A DNA stretch of 64,000 bases from an uncultured Clostridia bacterium (GTDB taxonomy: Bacteria > Bacillota > Clostridia > Christensenellales > Borkfalkiaceae), in contig CANQWO010000002.1 of the NCBI GenBank assembly GCA_947627565.1, positions 34,556-98,555 on the forward strand, written 5' to 3'. This document shows, in pieces, positions 1 through 8,262 of the stretch; position 1 is the first letter of the stretch, and each line of letters opens with the position of its first letter. The notes under the pieces were generated by a model. The model saw nothing but the letters and a program-made list of their open reading frames with translations. It searched no databases and had not been told where the DNA came from. The position numbers and the translations under genes were made by a program.

Positions 1-3000
1 CATTTCATGGTTGAAGAGAACGCCGTTCGCATCCGTGATCTGCTGGTTAGCCGGATCCACTTTGACATCCGCGACCTTGGCGCCGAAGACGGCGGCGATG
101 TTCACGCCGTGCACATACTGCCCGAGGCGGACAATCGTGATCGTAGAGGTGTGCGTCGTCCCTTCGTCGGAGGCAAACGCATTCACCGAGAAGTTGAGCG
201 TCCGATTGTTGCTGCCGCAGTTGACGACGGCCTCTTTGAATCCACTCGCATAATACGATCCAAACGCATAGGAGCCGAGATTGACGAGGTTTTCGGGAAG
301 AACGTAGATAAGTTTCTCCTGCGTAGAGGGACCATTGGCGGTTTCCACGGTGATCTTGAGATCCTTATTCGGGAATCGGTAGAACGCCCTCGCTCCGATC
401 GTGAGATCGGGGTCTGCCGCCGTGGACTTGAAGATGAGCTCGGTCACGTTCTTGAAGCCGTCGGGTATGTTATAAGGCTGTGCCTTCGTATCGAACGCAC
501 CCGCGCCGATGTTGGTGACGGTGCGCGCGATCTCGATCTTCTTGACATTGTTGATGGGCGATGTCATCTTCACCCCCTTGGGAATGGCGTCGGAGGGAAT
601 GGAGGTGACGCCTTCGGGAATGATGATTTCGCTCACAGTGAGGGCACTCGTGCTCGGGGCAGGCTGCTTGTAGGGAAGCGGATAGAGCACAAGCTCTCTG
701 CCGTTATCCGCCGTCTTGCGGCAGACAAGGCCTTCGATCATCACGAAGTGCTTGGCATTATCGGGGACCGTGAGGGTGGTGAGTCGGCCAAGCCCGTAGC
801 TGCTCTCTTCCGTGAAATCGAACGCGGAGCCCGAGAAGCTCGAGGCAAGGCGCGCGGGAAGATTGACCGTCTGCAAGGAGTTGACCTTGTGGAACGCGCC
901 GTTCTCGAAGGTGAGTTCTTCGCCCTCCCCTTCTTCGGGATCGAGGAAGGTGATCTCGCGGAGGATGTTGTGGTTGTAGAACGCATCGGCAGACACATGG
1001 GTCACGCTCGCGGGGACCACGATCTTGTGGATCGTCCACGGGTTCACCGTGCTCAAAGCGCTGCTATCCTGCGGGAGCCAACCGGAAGTGAGGCGGGTGA
1101 CCACGTCGGGGACATAGAACGTATTCTCCTCGAGCACATGATGCCCGGGATAGTAGTAGATCTCCACGTCGCCCGTGATTTCGTTGTGCGTGAGCAGAAT
1201 GCCGTCGACGCTGAAGAAACGACGGGTGTGGTTGCCCTCGGCCTGCAACACGTTGATGCTATCGAGGTTGTTGCAGCCTTCAAACGCGATGCCCACCGAA
1301 CCGACGGTGATTGTGTTGATCGTGTCGTAGAAATTGACGGTTTTGAGAGTGGCCGTCGAGGAGAAATCGCTGATCGCCACGACCGGCTCGCCCAAGTGGG
1401 TCTGCGGGATGGTGATCTCCTCCACAAAGCCGATGCCGACGCCCTTGGAGACCGCATAGCCGCCCTCTACCTTGGAGAACGTGAACAGTTCTACCCAATA
1501 GGCATAGAGCGAACGCGCTTCATCCGTCCAAGGGCGGAGCGCAACGCCGTCTTTATCGGTATATTGCGTGCCTGCGCCGTTGGGCTGGGAATACCAGCCG
1601 GCAAAGGCCATCTCTTCGGTCTTCGCCTCGGGCACGGGAAGGGTATACTCTTCGTTAAACTCTACGAGTACGTCGTCAACGGGCTCGCCGTTGCTGCCCT
1701 CGTTGAGCGTCGCCTGATACTTGTTTGCAAGCCAATTGGCATAGAGTGTGAGATCGTTGTCGTCGGAATAGAGCGTGTCCTCGAACTTGACGCCGCCCTT
1801 CGCCGCACCGGCGGGATCGGTGTACCAGCCGGCAAACGTATAGCCATAGCGCTCGGTGACCGCCGCGGGCACGGGATCGCCCTTGGCAAGATACACGGTG
1901 CCGACCGGTTCGCCGAACTGCGCGTCGAACGCAAGCCGATATACATGCACACTGATCGACTGCAACGGAGAAAGCGTTCCGTCGGTGAATTTCGCTCTGA
2001 GCGTGATGGTGGTGTCGCCGGTCTCGGTGAACTCCACATTGAGGCACTGCTCGGCGGATTCATACGTCGTCACGCCGACGGTGACGAGATATTTTTCGAC
2101 GTTGAGCGCGGGTTCCCACGAGAGAACGCCCGCGTAATACTTCAGCGTCTTGGGAAATTCGTTCGCGTCCTGCAAGCTGTGGACCGTGAGAGGTTCGCTG
2201 GGAAGAGACTCCGCGGCGGGGTTCGCATTGCATGCACTCACGGACACGGTATACTCCGAAACGCCCTCCACGAGGTGCAAAGCAAATTCAAAGGAGGTCG
2301 CTCCCGCTTCGGTTTCGAACTTGGTATCACCGATGGTGACGCTGTAGTGATCGGCGCCCGGGACTGCCGTCCACGAAACGGTGCCGCCGCTGAGTTTGAG
2401 CCCGGAAGGCGTGGAGAGACGGACTTTCTCATAGCCGAGTTCCGCCTCTGCGGGAGAGGTCCAGCCGCGCGCAACGGGGAAGACTCTCAGCGTGTATTTG
2501 CCAGCGCCGTAATTTTCGAGCGACAGGCTCTCGTCGTAGACATAGCCCTTCCAGACCTCTTTCGTGTCGAGCAGGAGGGTGACGTAATAAGAGGTAGCGT
2601 GATCGACGGGCGACCAGGTTGCGACGTCTTCGGCGGTGACGGTAAGATCCTTGACCGTTTCGAGTTTGCGGTCGAAGACGAGCTCGGAGGTGGCGGAGAG
2701 CCAGCCCTCGTTCTTCGCGGTAACCGTGAACGTGAAGCCGCCCTTCGGCATCTCGCACGCGCTGAAATCATAGCTCGTTCTGTTGCCGAGCTCGATGGAG
2801 GTGTGGGAATGGCCGAGCGTACCGCAGGTCATGGAAAGCGTATAGGACGTGGCGTTTTCCACGGGGTTGAACAGCAGCGTGGACTCGGAGACGCGGAGCG
2901 CAGTGGGCTTCGCAAGCTGCTTATTGCGGAAATAAGCGTTCGTGGTGTTTGTCCCCAGCGAGACGGAGACGACATAGTCCCCCGCCGCCTGTGCGGAGAA

Positions 3001-3939
3001 ATCGAAATCCGTCTTCGTGAGCGACGTCTTATCGGACGTGAGGCGGAAAACCTCGTCTCCGTTGGGGCCCGTGATCACGACCGTGTAGTTGTTCAGCGTG
3101 CCGGACGCGGACCACGTGATGTCGTCCTGTTCCACGGAGACAACGGGCGCCTCGCTCTTCCACACCGCGTATAAGGTGGTGTCGCCGGAGAGCTTCTGTT
3201 CATTATACTTATAGGTAAGTTTGGAGGCTTCGCCATAGTGGCTGACCCACCAACCGACAAATTCCGCCCCTTCCTTCTCGGGTGCGGGTGCGGCATAGAG
3301 CACGCCGCCGATCGTCTGCTTCGCGGCAATCTCCGTGGCGCCTTCACCGGAGACGAACGTCACGGTGTACTCTTCGCCGACCACTGCGTCGACATAGCGC
3401 GCATGGAGCGTGAGGTCGGAGGTAATGGGACGATTGAAATTAAAGAGGTTTTTGTGCTCCGTATCGGTATACCAGCCGACAAAGACCTTGTTTGCCAAGG
3501 TGGGGCCCTGTTCCGGTGCCTCCGCCGTCTTGCCGTTGAGCACGCTGAGCGCCGGAACCGCGCTTCCGCCCTCTGTATCGAAAGTGACCGTATAGTTCAC
3601 CTTTCTGAGGAAACGGAGGGCGACGTTGTTATATGTCATCGTAATGACGTGGTCCGCATACGAGGCGCTGTAGGTCTGCTCGCCAAAGGTGACGGTGAGG
3701 ACGCCCCCGTTCGGAACATAACTTCCGATGACGGGTTCGCCGCTCATATTGAGGGTGATCGAGCAGTCCTCGGTGAGCGTGAGAGTATATTCCGCGCTGC
3801 CGACTTCGCAGTAGTATTCCCCTGCTTCGTCGCCGGCTTGGTATTTACTCTCCTTCTCCTTGTTACAGGCCGTGATGATCGCCATGCCTGTGACAAGCGT
3901 GAAAAGAATCACCATGAAAACCAATAGCTTTCGTTTCAT
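1..3939 (-). CDS. Giant surface lipoprotein with InlB-like, FN3-like and BspA-type LRR repeats (3' end outside window)
   Basis: The frame is open from an ATG at 3939 to the left edge, so at least 1313 residues are present and the C-terminus is missing. The start is fixed by an AGGAGAG site about 5 bases upstream. The N-terminus is a lipoprotein signal (MKRKLLVFMVILF, then lipobox ITAC followed by NKEKE). InlB-like repeats follow (FVGWY/W and TLYAVW-type signatures near 3160-3540 and again near 1560-1870). Several modules of about 90 residues with FN3-like strands lie between (2050-3150). The last part, 1-1480, has a BspA-type leucine-rich repeat pattern (for example ITIPQTHLG and VTHVSADAFYNH). 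It is exported and membrane-anchored; a role in adhesion or glycan contact is inferred only from the repeats. Confidence 0.85.
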   Translation of the reverse strand, partial: MKRKLLVFMVILFTLVTGMAIITACNKEKESKYQAGDEAGEYYCEVGSAEYTLTLTEDCSITLNMSGEPVIGSYVPNGGVLTVTFGEQTYSASYADHVITMTYNNVALRFLRKVNYTVTFDTEGGSAVPALSVLNGKTAEAPEQGPTLANKVFVGWYTDTEHKNLFNFNRPITSDLTLHARYVDAVVGEEYTVTFVSGEGATEIAAKQTIGGVLYAAPAPEKEGAEFVGWWVSHYGEASKLTYKYNEQKLSGDTTLYAVWKSEAPVVSVEQDDITWSASGTLNNYTVVITGPNGDEVFRLTSDKTSLTKTDFDFSAQAAGDYVVSVSLGTNTTNAYFRNKQLAKPTALRVSESTLLFNPVENATSYTLSMTCGTLGHSHTSIELGNRTSYDFSACEMPKGGFTFTVTAKNEGWLSATSELVFDRKLETVKDLTVTAEDVATWSPVDHATSYYVTLLLDTKEVWKGYVYDESLSLENYGAGKYTLRVFPVARGWTSPAEAELGYEKVRLSTPSGLKLSGGTVSWTAVPGADHYSVTIGDTKFETEAGATSFEFALHLVEGVSEYTVSVSACNANPAAESLPSEPLTVHSLQDANEFPKTLKYYAGVLSWEPALNVEKYLVTVGVTTYESAEQCLNVEFTETGDTTITLRAKFTDGTLSPLQSISVHVYRLAFDAQFGEPVGTVYLAKGDPVPAAVTERYGYTFAGWYTDPAGAAKGGVKFEDTLYSDDNDLTLYANWLANKYQATLNEGSNGEPVDDVLVEFNEEYTLPVPEAKTEEMAFAGWYSQPNGAGTQYTDKDGVALRPWTDEARSLYAYWVELFTFSKVEGGYAVSKGVGIGFVEEITIPQTHLGEPVVAISDFSSTATLKTVNFYDTINTITVGSVGIAFEGCNNLDSINVLQAEGNHTRRFFSVDGILLTHNEITGDVEIYYYPGHHVLEENTFYVPDVVTRLTSGWLPQDSSALSTVNPWTIHKIVVPASVTHVSADAFYNHNILREITFLDPEEGEGEELTFENGAFHKVNSLQTVNLPARLASSFSGSAFDFTEESSYGLGRLTTLTVPDNAKHFVMIEGLVCRKTADNGRELVLYPLPYKQPAPSTSALTVSEIIIPEGVTSIPSDAIPKGVKMTSPINNVKKIEIARTVTNIGAGAFDTKAQPYNIPDGFKNVTELIFKSTAADPDLTIGARAFYRFPNKDLKITVETANGPSTQEKLIYVLPENLVNLGSYAFGSYYASGFKEAVVNCGSNNRTLNFSVNAFASDEGTTHTSTITIVRLGQYVHGVNIAAVFGAKVADVKVDPANQQITDANGVLFNHEM

Positions 3940-4410
3940 AGTCTCTCTCCTTTCTGAATTTTTTATTTCACTTTATTATATCCGACCCCGCGCTCATATG
4001 TCAAGCAAAAGGGTCGGGAAACTGCATAAATATTTATTCATTTTCTATAAAGATTTATGAAGTTTGGCATAAGCGATTCTTATACAAAAAGAAAAACGAC
4101 TGTTTTTTGCCGTTTTTCGGGCGAAAAAGGCCATTTTCTGAAGAAAATTGAATAGTTTCCGACAAAAAAGCCCAAAAAGAACAAAACGCACAAAATATGT
4201 GCTTCATTCAACAAAAATACAGTCAGGTTCCGCAAAAACGGGCAACCGGGCGAGCTTGATCCCATTATAATCTTGATCCCATTATAATATTGTCGAACAT
4301 GCAAGCGGCGCCGGCTAAAAGACCGGAGAGCATGCCACCCCACCGTAGCGCAGGTTGCGAGCCGCAGTGCATGAAGGACGGATTTGTGTTTTCATCGAAA
4401 ACGGGCATAC

Positions 4411-4421
4411 CATGTCCGCGA
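4411..4421 (+). other. Dispersed motif CATGTCYGCGA, site 1
   Basis: ATACCATGTCCGCGATCG context, intergenic, about 95 bases past a stop codon. Confidence 0.8.
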
Positions 4422-4437
4422 TCGGCCGTTCAAAATG

Positions 4438-4471
4438 CAAGAAAAAAGTCCCTGCAGGGACTTTTTTCTTG
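4438..4471. terminator. Perfect 34-bp palindromic terminator
   Basis: The sequence is a perfect inverted repeat (core GTCCCTGCAGGGAC flanked by A6 and T6, then CAAG/CTTG), so it could terminate in both directions. It lies downstream of the 359-aa lipoprotein gene. Between it and the stop codon, the element CTTGCCTTGTTT is repeated three times (4468-4516). Confidence 0.8.
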
Positions 4472-4516
4472 CCTTGTTTCTTTTTCTTGCCTTGTTTCTT
4501 TTTTCTTGCCTTGTTT

Positions 4517-5596
4517 TCAGAAGCGGACACGCACGCGGCGCGGCGTTTCGTCTTCCGTCGCAGTGAGTCCGGCGGGACGGGTCACGGTCGTCGTCCCGTA
4601 GTCGTAATACACCTGCGAAATCTTTGCGCTTCTGGTCGAAGGCGTCGGCTGCGTTTCGCCGCCCTGGCCGGGCGTACCGGATTCATTCTCGCCGCCTTGG
4701 CCGGGCGTGCCGGATTCATTCTCGCCGCCCTGACCGGGCGTACCGGATTCGTTCTCGCCGCCCTGACCGGGCGTGCCGGATTCGTTCTCCCCGCCCTGAC
4801 CGGGCGTGCCGGATTCATTCTCGCCGCCTTGGCCGGGCGTACCGGATTCGTTCTCCCCGCCTTGACCGGGCGTGCCGGATTCGGTCCCCTCGGTAGGTTG
4901 GCCGTCCCGCGTCTTCGCCGCCGCCTGTTCCGCGGTCACGATGCAGGCGCTGGGCTTGCCGCCGTTGATCTTGAGAATGACCTTCGAAGGCGCGCTCAGA
5001 TCCTCGCCGAGCAGGCTGCCGAATGCGCCGCTGAGCTCCGTTTTCATTTCGGTGAGGCCGGAAGCCGTCGCAAGATAGCCCTTGTCGGCGTCGCTATACG
5101 AGAAATTGGCGAAATTGTCCTTGGCGAACGTCAAGCCGCCCGCGACGGAGAAGATCTCGGGGAGATCGCTCTTTTCGTAAGTCTCGCGGTCCCACTCCGA
5201 CCAGTCCTTCTCGTCGGCCTCCTTGTAGCGCTGCCAAAAGGTGACTTCTTTGCCGTCCACTTCGAGATAACCCTCCGCTTCGTATGCGGTCTTCCCGCCT
5301 TCGGCGACGCGCATGGTGAGGCTGATCTTATCGGCAGTAAAATGATAAACGTAAGTGGCAACCTGAGACATGGTAGTGCCGTTTTCCGTCTCGGACATCG
5401 TGACGACGGATTTTACGCTGTAATTGGGTTCGGCGGTAAAGGCGGCATTCCACGCCGTTCTATCCACCTTCTCGCTCGTGATGGAGACGGGGTCGGTGTT
5501 TTCCGTAATGTCGGCGGTCTCATCGTTTCCGCCGCAGCCGGCGAGCGAAATGCAGAGCGCGCTCGCGACAAGCATCGGGATCAAGATTTTTTTCAT
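4517..5596 (-). CDS. Lipoprotein with seven 11-residue Gly/Pro/Glu-rich repeats
   Basis: 359 residues. The start at 5596 is preceded by AAAGGAGAAAAAC. The signal peptide (MKKILIPMLVASAL) ends in a lipobox (LAGCGG). The central part, about residues 40-230, is an unrecognised extracellular domain with alternating strands and helices, reminiscent of LolA-like or LppX-like lipoproteins but not assignable. From about residue 235 there are seven copies of ESGTPGQGGEN, encoded by a 33-bp repeat between about 4661 and 4891. The last ~35 residues are basic (RRVRVRF at the end). The repeats look like a flexible spacer. Copy number in such arrays usually varies between strains (established for tandem repeats in general). 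Confidence 0.8.
   Translation of the reverse strand: MKKILIPMLVASALCISLAGCGGNDETADITENTDPVSITSEKVDRTAWNAAFTAEPNYSVKSVVTMSETENGTTMSQVATYVYHFTADKISLTMRVAEGGKTAYEAEGYLEVDGKEVTFWQRYKEADEKDWSEWDRETYEKSDLPEIFSVAGGLTFAKDNFANFSYSDADKGYLATASGLTEMKTELSGAFGSLLGEDLSAPSKVILKINGGKPSACIVTAEQAAAKTRDGQPTEGTESGTPGQGGENESGTPGQGGENESGTPGQGGENESGTPGQGGENESGTPGQGGENESGTPGQGGENESGTPGQGGETQPTPSTRSAKISQVYYDYGTTTVTRPAGLTATEDETPRRVRVRF
4661..4891 (-). repeat. Seven tandem 33-bp coding repeats
   Basis: Seven consecutive 33-bp units encode ESGTPGQGGEN. They differ from each other only at synonymous third positions, such as ccctggccg versus ccttgaccg. The sequence is in frame within the lipoprotein gene. Confidence 0.9.
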
Positions 5597-5731
5597 TGTT
5601 TTTCTCCTTTTGCCCTCAGTATGCGCAGCCGTCGGACGGTTATACATCCCCGGGCGCGGACATTTTTCCTGTCTATCCCAGTCAAGGAAGAAAATTTTTC
5701 GAAAGTTTCTCGCGGAATCGGCAAAATCCTG

Positions 5732-5760
5732 TTGAAATCTGTTCGGATTTATGATATAAT
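5732..5760 (+). promoter_or_regulatory. Promoter of the hydrogenase operon
   Basis: TTGAAA (5732-5737), a 17-base spacer, then TATAAT (5755-5760). It lies 73 bases before the first hydrogenase gene, which has its own AGGAGG site at 5822-5827. Confidence 0.85.
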
Positions 5761-5832
5761 ACACAACGGTAATAGAAGTTCTGCCTGATTTCGAAGATTT
5801 TGGGGCGGGATGAGAAAGAATAGGAGGTTACT

Positions 5833-6342
5833 ATGGAACAAGAAGCAAAATGCGCTTGCGAAACGCTCGGCACGCCCGAGCAGGAAGCACAGCTTCATGC
5901 GCTCATCGAGGAATCGAAGTCGACGCCCGGCTGTCTCATGCATATCCTGCAGGAGGCCCAGGGGATCTACGGCTACCTTCCCATGCAGGTGCAGAAAACG
6001 ATCGCCGAAGGGCTCGGCATCTCCCTCTCCGAGGTGTATGGCGTGGTGACGTTCTACTCGCAGTTTTCCCTCACACCCAAGGGGAAGAACCGCATCAGCG
6101 TCTGTCTCGGGACGGCGTGCTACGTCAAGGGCTCCGACAAGATCCTCGAAGAAGTGGAAAAAGAGCTCGGCATCAAGTGCGGCGAATGCACCGCGGACGG
6201 GCTGTTCTCCATTGATAGCTGCCGTTGCGTCGGCGCCTGCGGTCTCGCGCCCGTCATGATGATCGGCGAAGAGGTCTACGGCAAGCTCACCCCCGAGAAA
6301 GTCAAGGGGATCCTCGATTCGTATAGGGAGGAAAACAAATGA
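5833..6342 (+). CDS. hydC: HydC: NuoE-like [2Fe-2S] subunit of the electron-bifurcating [FeFe]-hydrogenase
   Basis: 169 residues, close to the usual length of NuoE/HydC proteins. The thioredoxin-like [2Fe-2S] domain carries the four ligands in the order CLGTAC, then CRCVGAC (about residues 93-140). In the family this subunit passes electrons within the soluble hydrogenase complex that couples NADH and ferredoxin oxidation to H2 formation. The start has an AGGAGG site 5 bases upstream. The stop overlaps the start of hydB (ATGA at 6339), which indicates translational coupling. First gene of a three-gene operon. Confidence 0.92.
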   Translation: MEQEAKCACETLGTPEQEAQLHALIEESKSTPGCLMHILQEAQGIYGYLPMQVQKTIAEGLGISLSEVYGVVTFYSQFSLTPKGKNRISVCLGTACYVKGSDKILEEVEKELGIKCGECTADGLFSIDSCRCVGACGLAPVMMIGEEVYGKLTPEKVKGILDSYREENK

Positions 6343-8252
6343 CAATTCAGGAATTGGAAGCCATCCGCGCAAGTAAAAAAGAACTCATCGACGTGAGGCG
6401 GCTCGTCCAGGAGCAGGCCGCAGAGATGGCCAAACATACCGCGTACAGAAAGCAGGTGCTCGTCTGCGGCGGGACGGGCTGCACGTCCTCGCACTCCATG
6501 CAGGTCATCGAACATCTCGAAAAGACGCTCAAGGAAGAGGGTATCGACGACGTGCTCGTCGTAAAGACGGGCTGCTTCGGGCTCTGCTCTCTCGGCCCCA
6601 TCATGATCGTCTATCCCGAGGGCGCTTTCTATGCGCAAATGACCCCCGAACATGCGGAGACGGTCGTGAAACAGCACCTCGTCAAGGGCGGCGAGATCGT
6701 AAAAGACCTCCTCTATAAGGGCACCGTCCACGAAGACGGCTCCATCATCCCCTTCGCCGAGACGCCTTTCTATAAGAAACAGATGCGTATCGCGCTCCGC
6801 AACTGCGGCGTGATCGCGGCAGAAGATATCGACGAGGCCATCGCCGCCGGCGACTACCAGGCACTCGAAAAGGTGCTCGTCTCCATGACGCCCGACGACG
6901 TCATCAAGGAAGTGCTCGACTCCGGCCTCCGCGGAAGAGGCGGCGCGGGCTTCCCCACCGGCAGAAAATGGATGTTCGCGAAGGCTTCGCAGGGCGACGT
7001 CAAGTATGTCTGCTGCAATGCCGACGAGGGCGACCCCGGCGCGTTCATGGACCGCTCCGTTCTCGAGGGCGATCCCCACTCCGTACTCGAAGCCATGACC
7101 ATCGCCGGCTACGCGATCGGCGCGCATCAGGGCTACATCTATGTGCGTGCGGAATATCCCGTCGCCGTCCACCGTCTCAAGATCGCCTTGGAGCAGGCGC
7201 GCAGCTACGGCCTGCTCGGCAAGAATATCCTCGGCCTCGGGTTCGATTTCGATATCGACATCCGTCTCGGCGCGGGCGCGTTCGTCTGCGGCGAGGAGAC
7301 CGCGCTCATGACCTCCATCGAAGGCCACCGCGGCGAGCCCCGTCCCCGTCCTCCGTTCCCTGCCGTCAAGGGTCTCTTCGGCAAACCCACCATTCTCAAC
7401 AACGTCGAGACGTGGGCCAACATCAATCCCATCATCGTGAAGGGCGCCAAGTGGTATTCCTCCATCGGCACCGAGAAGTCCAAGGGCACCAAGGTCTTCG
7501 CGCTCGGCGGCAAGATCACCAACGTCGGCCTCGTCGAAGTCCCCATGGGCACGACGCTTCGCGAGATCATCGAAGAGATCGGCGGCGGCATCCCCAACGG
7601 GAAGAAGTTCAAGGCGGCCCAGACGGGCGGGCCTTCGGGCGGTTGCATCCCCGCGGAACTCATCGATACCCCCATCGACTTCGATAACCTCGTCGCCATC
7701 GGCTCCATGATGGGTTCGGGCGGCCTCATCGTCCTCGATGAGGACTCCTGCATGGTGGATATCTCCAAGTTCTATCTCGAATTTACGGCCGACGAGAGCT
7801 GCGGCAAGTGCACGCCCTGCCGCATCGGGACCCGCCGCCTCCTCGACATGCTCACCAAGATCACCGAGGGCAAGGGCGAAGAAGGCGATATCGAGAAGAT
7901 CGAGGCGCTCGCACAGCACATGAAGGCCTCGTCGCTCTGCGCGCTCGGACAAAGCGCGCCCAACCCCGTGCTCTCCACGCTCCATCACTTCCGCAAGGAA
8001 TATGAGGACCACATCAAGGAACATCACTGCGAGGCGGGCGTCTGCAAGGCCCTTCTGAGCTTCTCCATCGACAAAGAGAAGTGCATCGGCTGCGGTCTCT
8101 GCGCCAAGAACTGCCCCGTCTCCGCCATCTCGCGGACGGACTATGTCGCGCCCGGCCACAAGCTCGCGTCGTTTGCGATCGACTCCTCCAAGTGCATCAA
8201 GTGCGGCGTCTGCCAGAGCAACTGCAAGTTCAAGGCAGTTGAGAGAAAGTGA
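6339..8252 (+). CDS. hydB: HydB: NuoF-like FMN/NADH-binding subunit of the [FeFe]-hydrogenase
   Basis: 637 residues, typical of HydB. Order of domains: N-terminal thioredoxin-like [2Fe-2S] domain (CGGTGCTSSH near residue 45); NADH/FMN-binding NuoF core (GRGGAGFPTG near 195, CNADEGDPGA near 225); the SLBB region; the NuoF [4Fe-4S] site (SCGKCTPCRIGTRR near 490); then two C-terminal ferredoxin clusters (CIGCGLCAKNCP and CIKCGVCQSNC). It is the flavin site of NAD(H) reaction and of bifurcation in the family. It overlaps hydC by four bases and is followed 10 bases later by hydA. Confidence 0.93.
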   Translation: MTIQELEAIRASKKELIDVRRLVQEQAAEMAKHTAYRKQVLVCGGTGCTSSHSMQVIEHLEKTLKEEGIDDVLVVKTGCFGLCSLGPIMIVYPEGAFYAQMTPEHAETVVKQHLVKGGEIVKDLLYKGTVHEDGSIIPFAETPFYKKQMRIALRNCGVIAAEDIDEAIAAGDYQALEKVLVSMTPDDVIKEVLDSGLRGRGGAGFPTGRKWMFAKASQGDVKYVCCNADEGDPGAFMDRSVLEGDPHSVLEAMTIAGYAIGAHQGYIYVRAEYPVAVHRLKIALEQARSYGLLGKNILGLGFDFDIDIRLGAGAFVCGEETALMTSIEGHRGEPRPRPPFPAVKGLFGKPTILNNVETWANINPIIVKGAKWYSSIGTEKSKGTKVFALGGKITNVGLVEVPMGTTLREIIEEIGGGIPNGKKFKAAQTGGPSGGCIPAELIDTPIDFDNLVAIGSMMGSGGLIVLDEDSCMVDISKFYLEFTADESCGKCTPCRIGTRRLLDMLTKITEGKGEEGDIEKIEALAQHMKASSLCALGQSAPNPVLSTLHHFRKEYEDHIKEHHCEAGVCKALLSFSIDKEKCIGCGLCAKNCPVSAISRTDYVAPGHKLASFAIDSSKCIKCGVCQSNCKFKAVERK

Positions 8253-8262
8253 GGTGAATACC

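Larger units (their letters stand above)
3940..4516. other. Long intergenic region with a 17-bp tandem duplication
   Basis: This stretch is AT-rich between two leftward genes. It holds a perfect tandem repeat of CTTGATCCCATTATAAT at 4255-4271 and 4272-4288, each copy ending in the self-complementary ATTATAAT. It also holds one copy of the dispersed CATGTCYGCGA motif at 4411 and a strong hairpin at 4438-4471. No coding region with a ribosome-binding site was found. Confidence 0.7.

Noticed and set aside
4315..4530. Lys/Gly-rich frame (KKKQGKKKKQGKKK) as an extension of the adjacent lipoprotein
   Set aside because: It is in another frame and arises from the CTTGCCTTGTTT repeats and the terminator palindrome.
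4661..4891. 33-bp repeats as a CRISPR array
   Set aside because: Units are contiguous, without spacers, and in frame within a lipoprotein gene.
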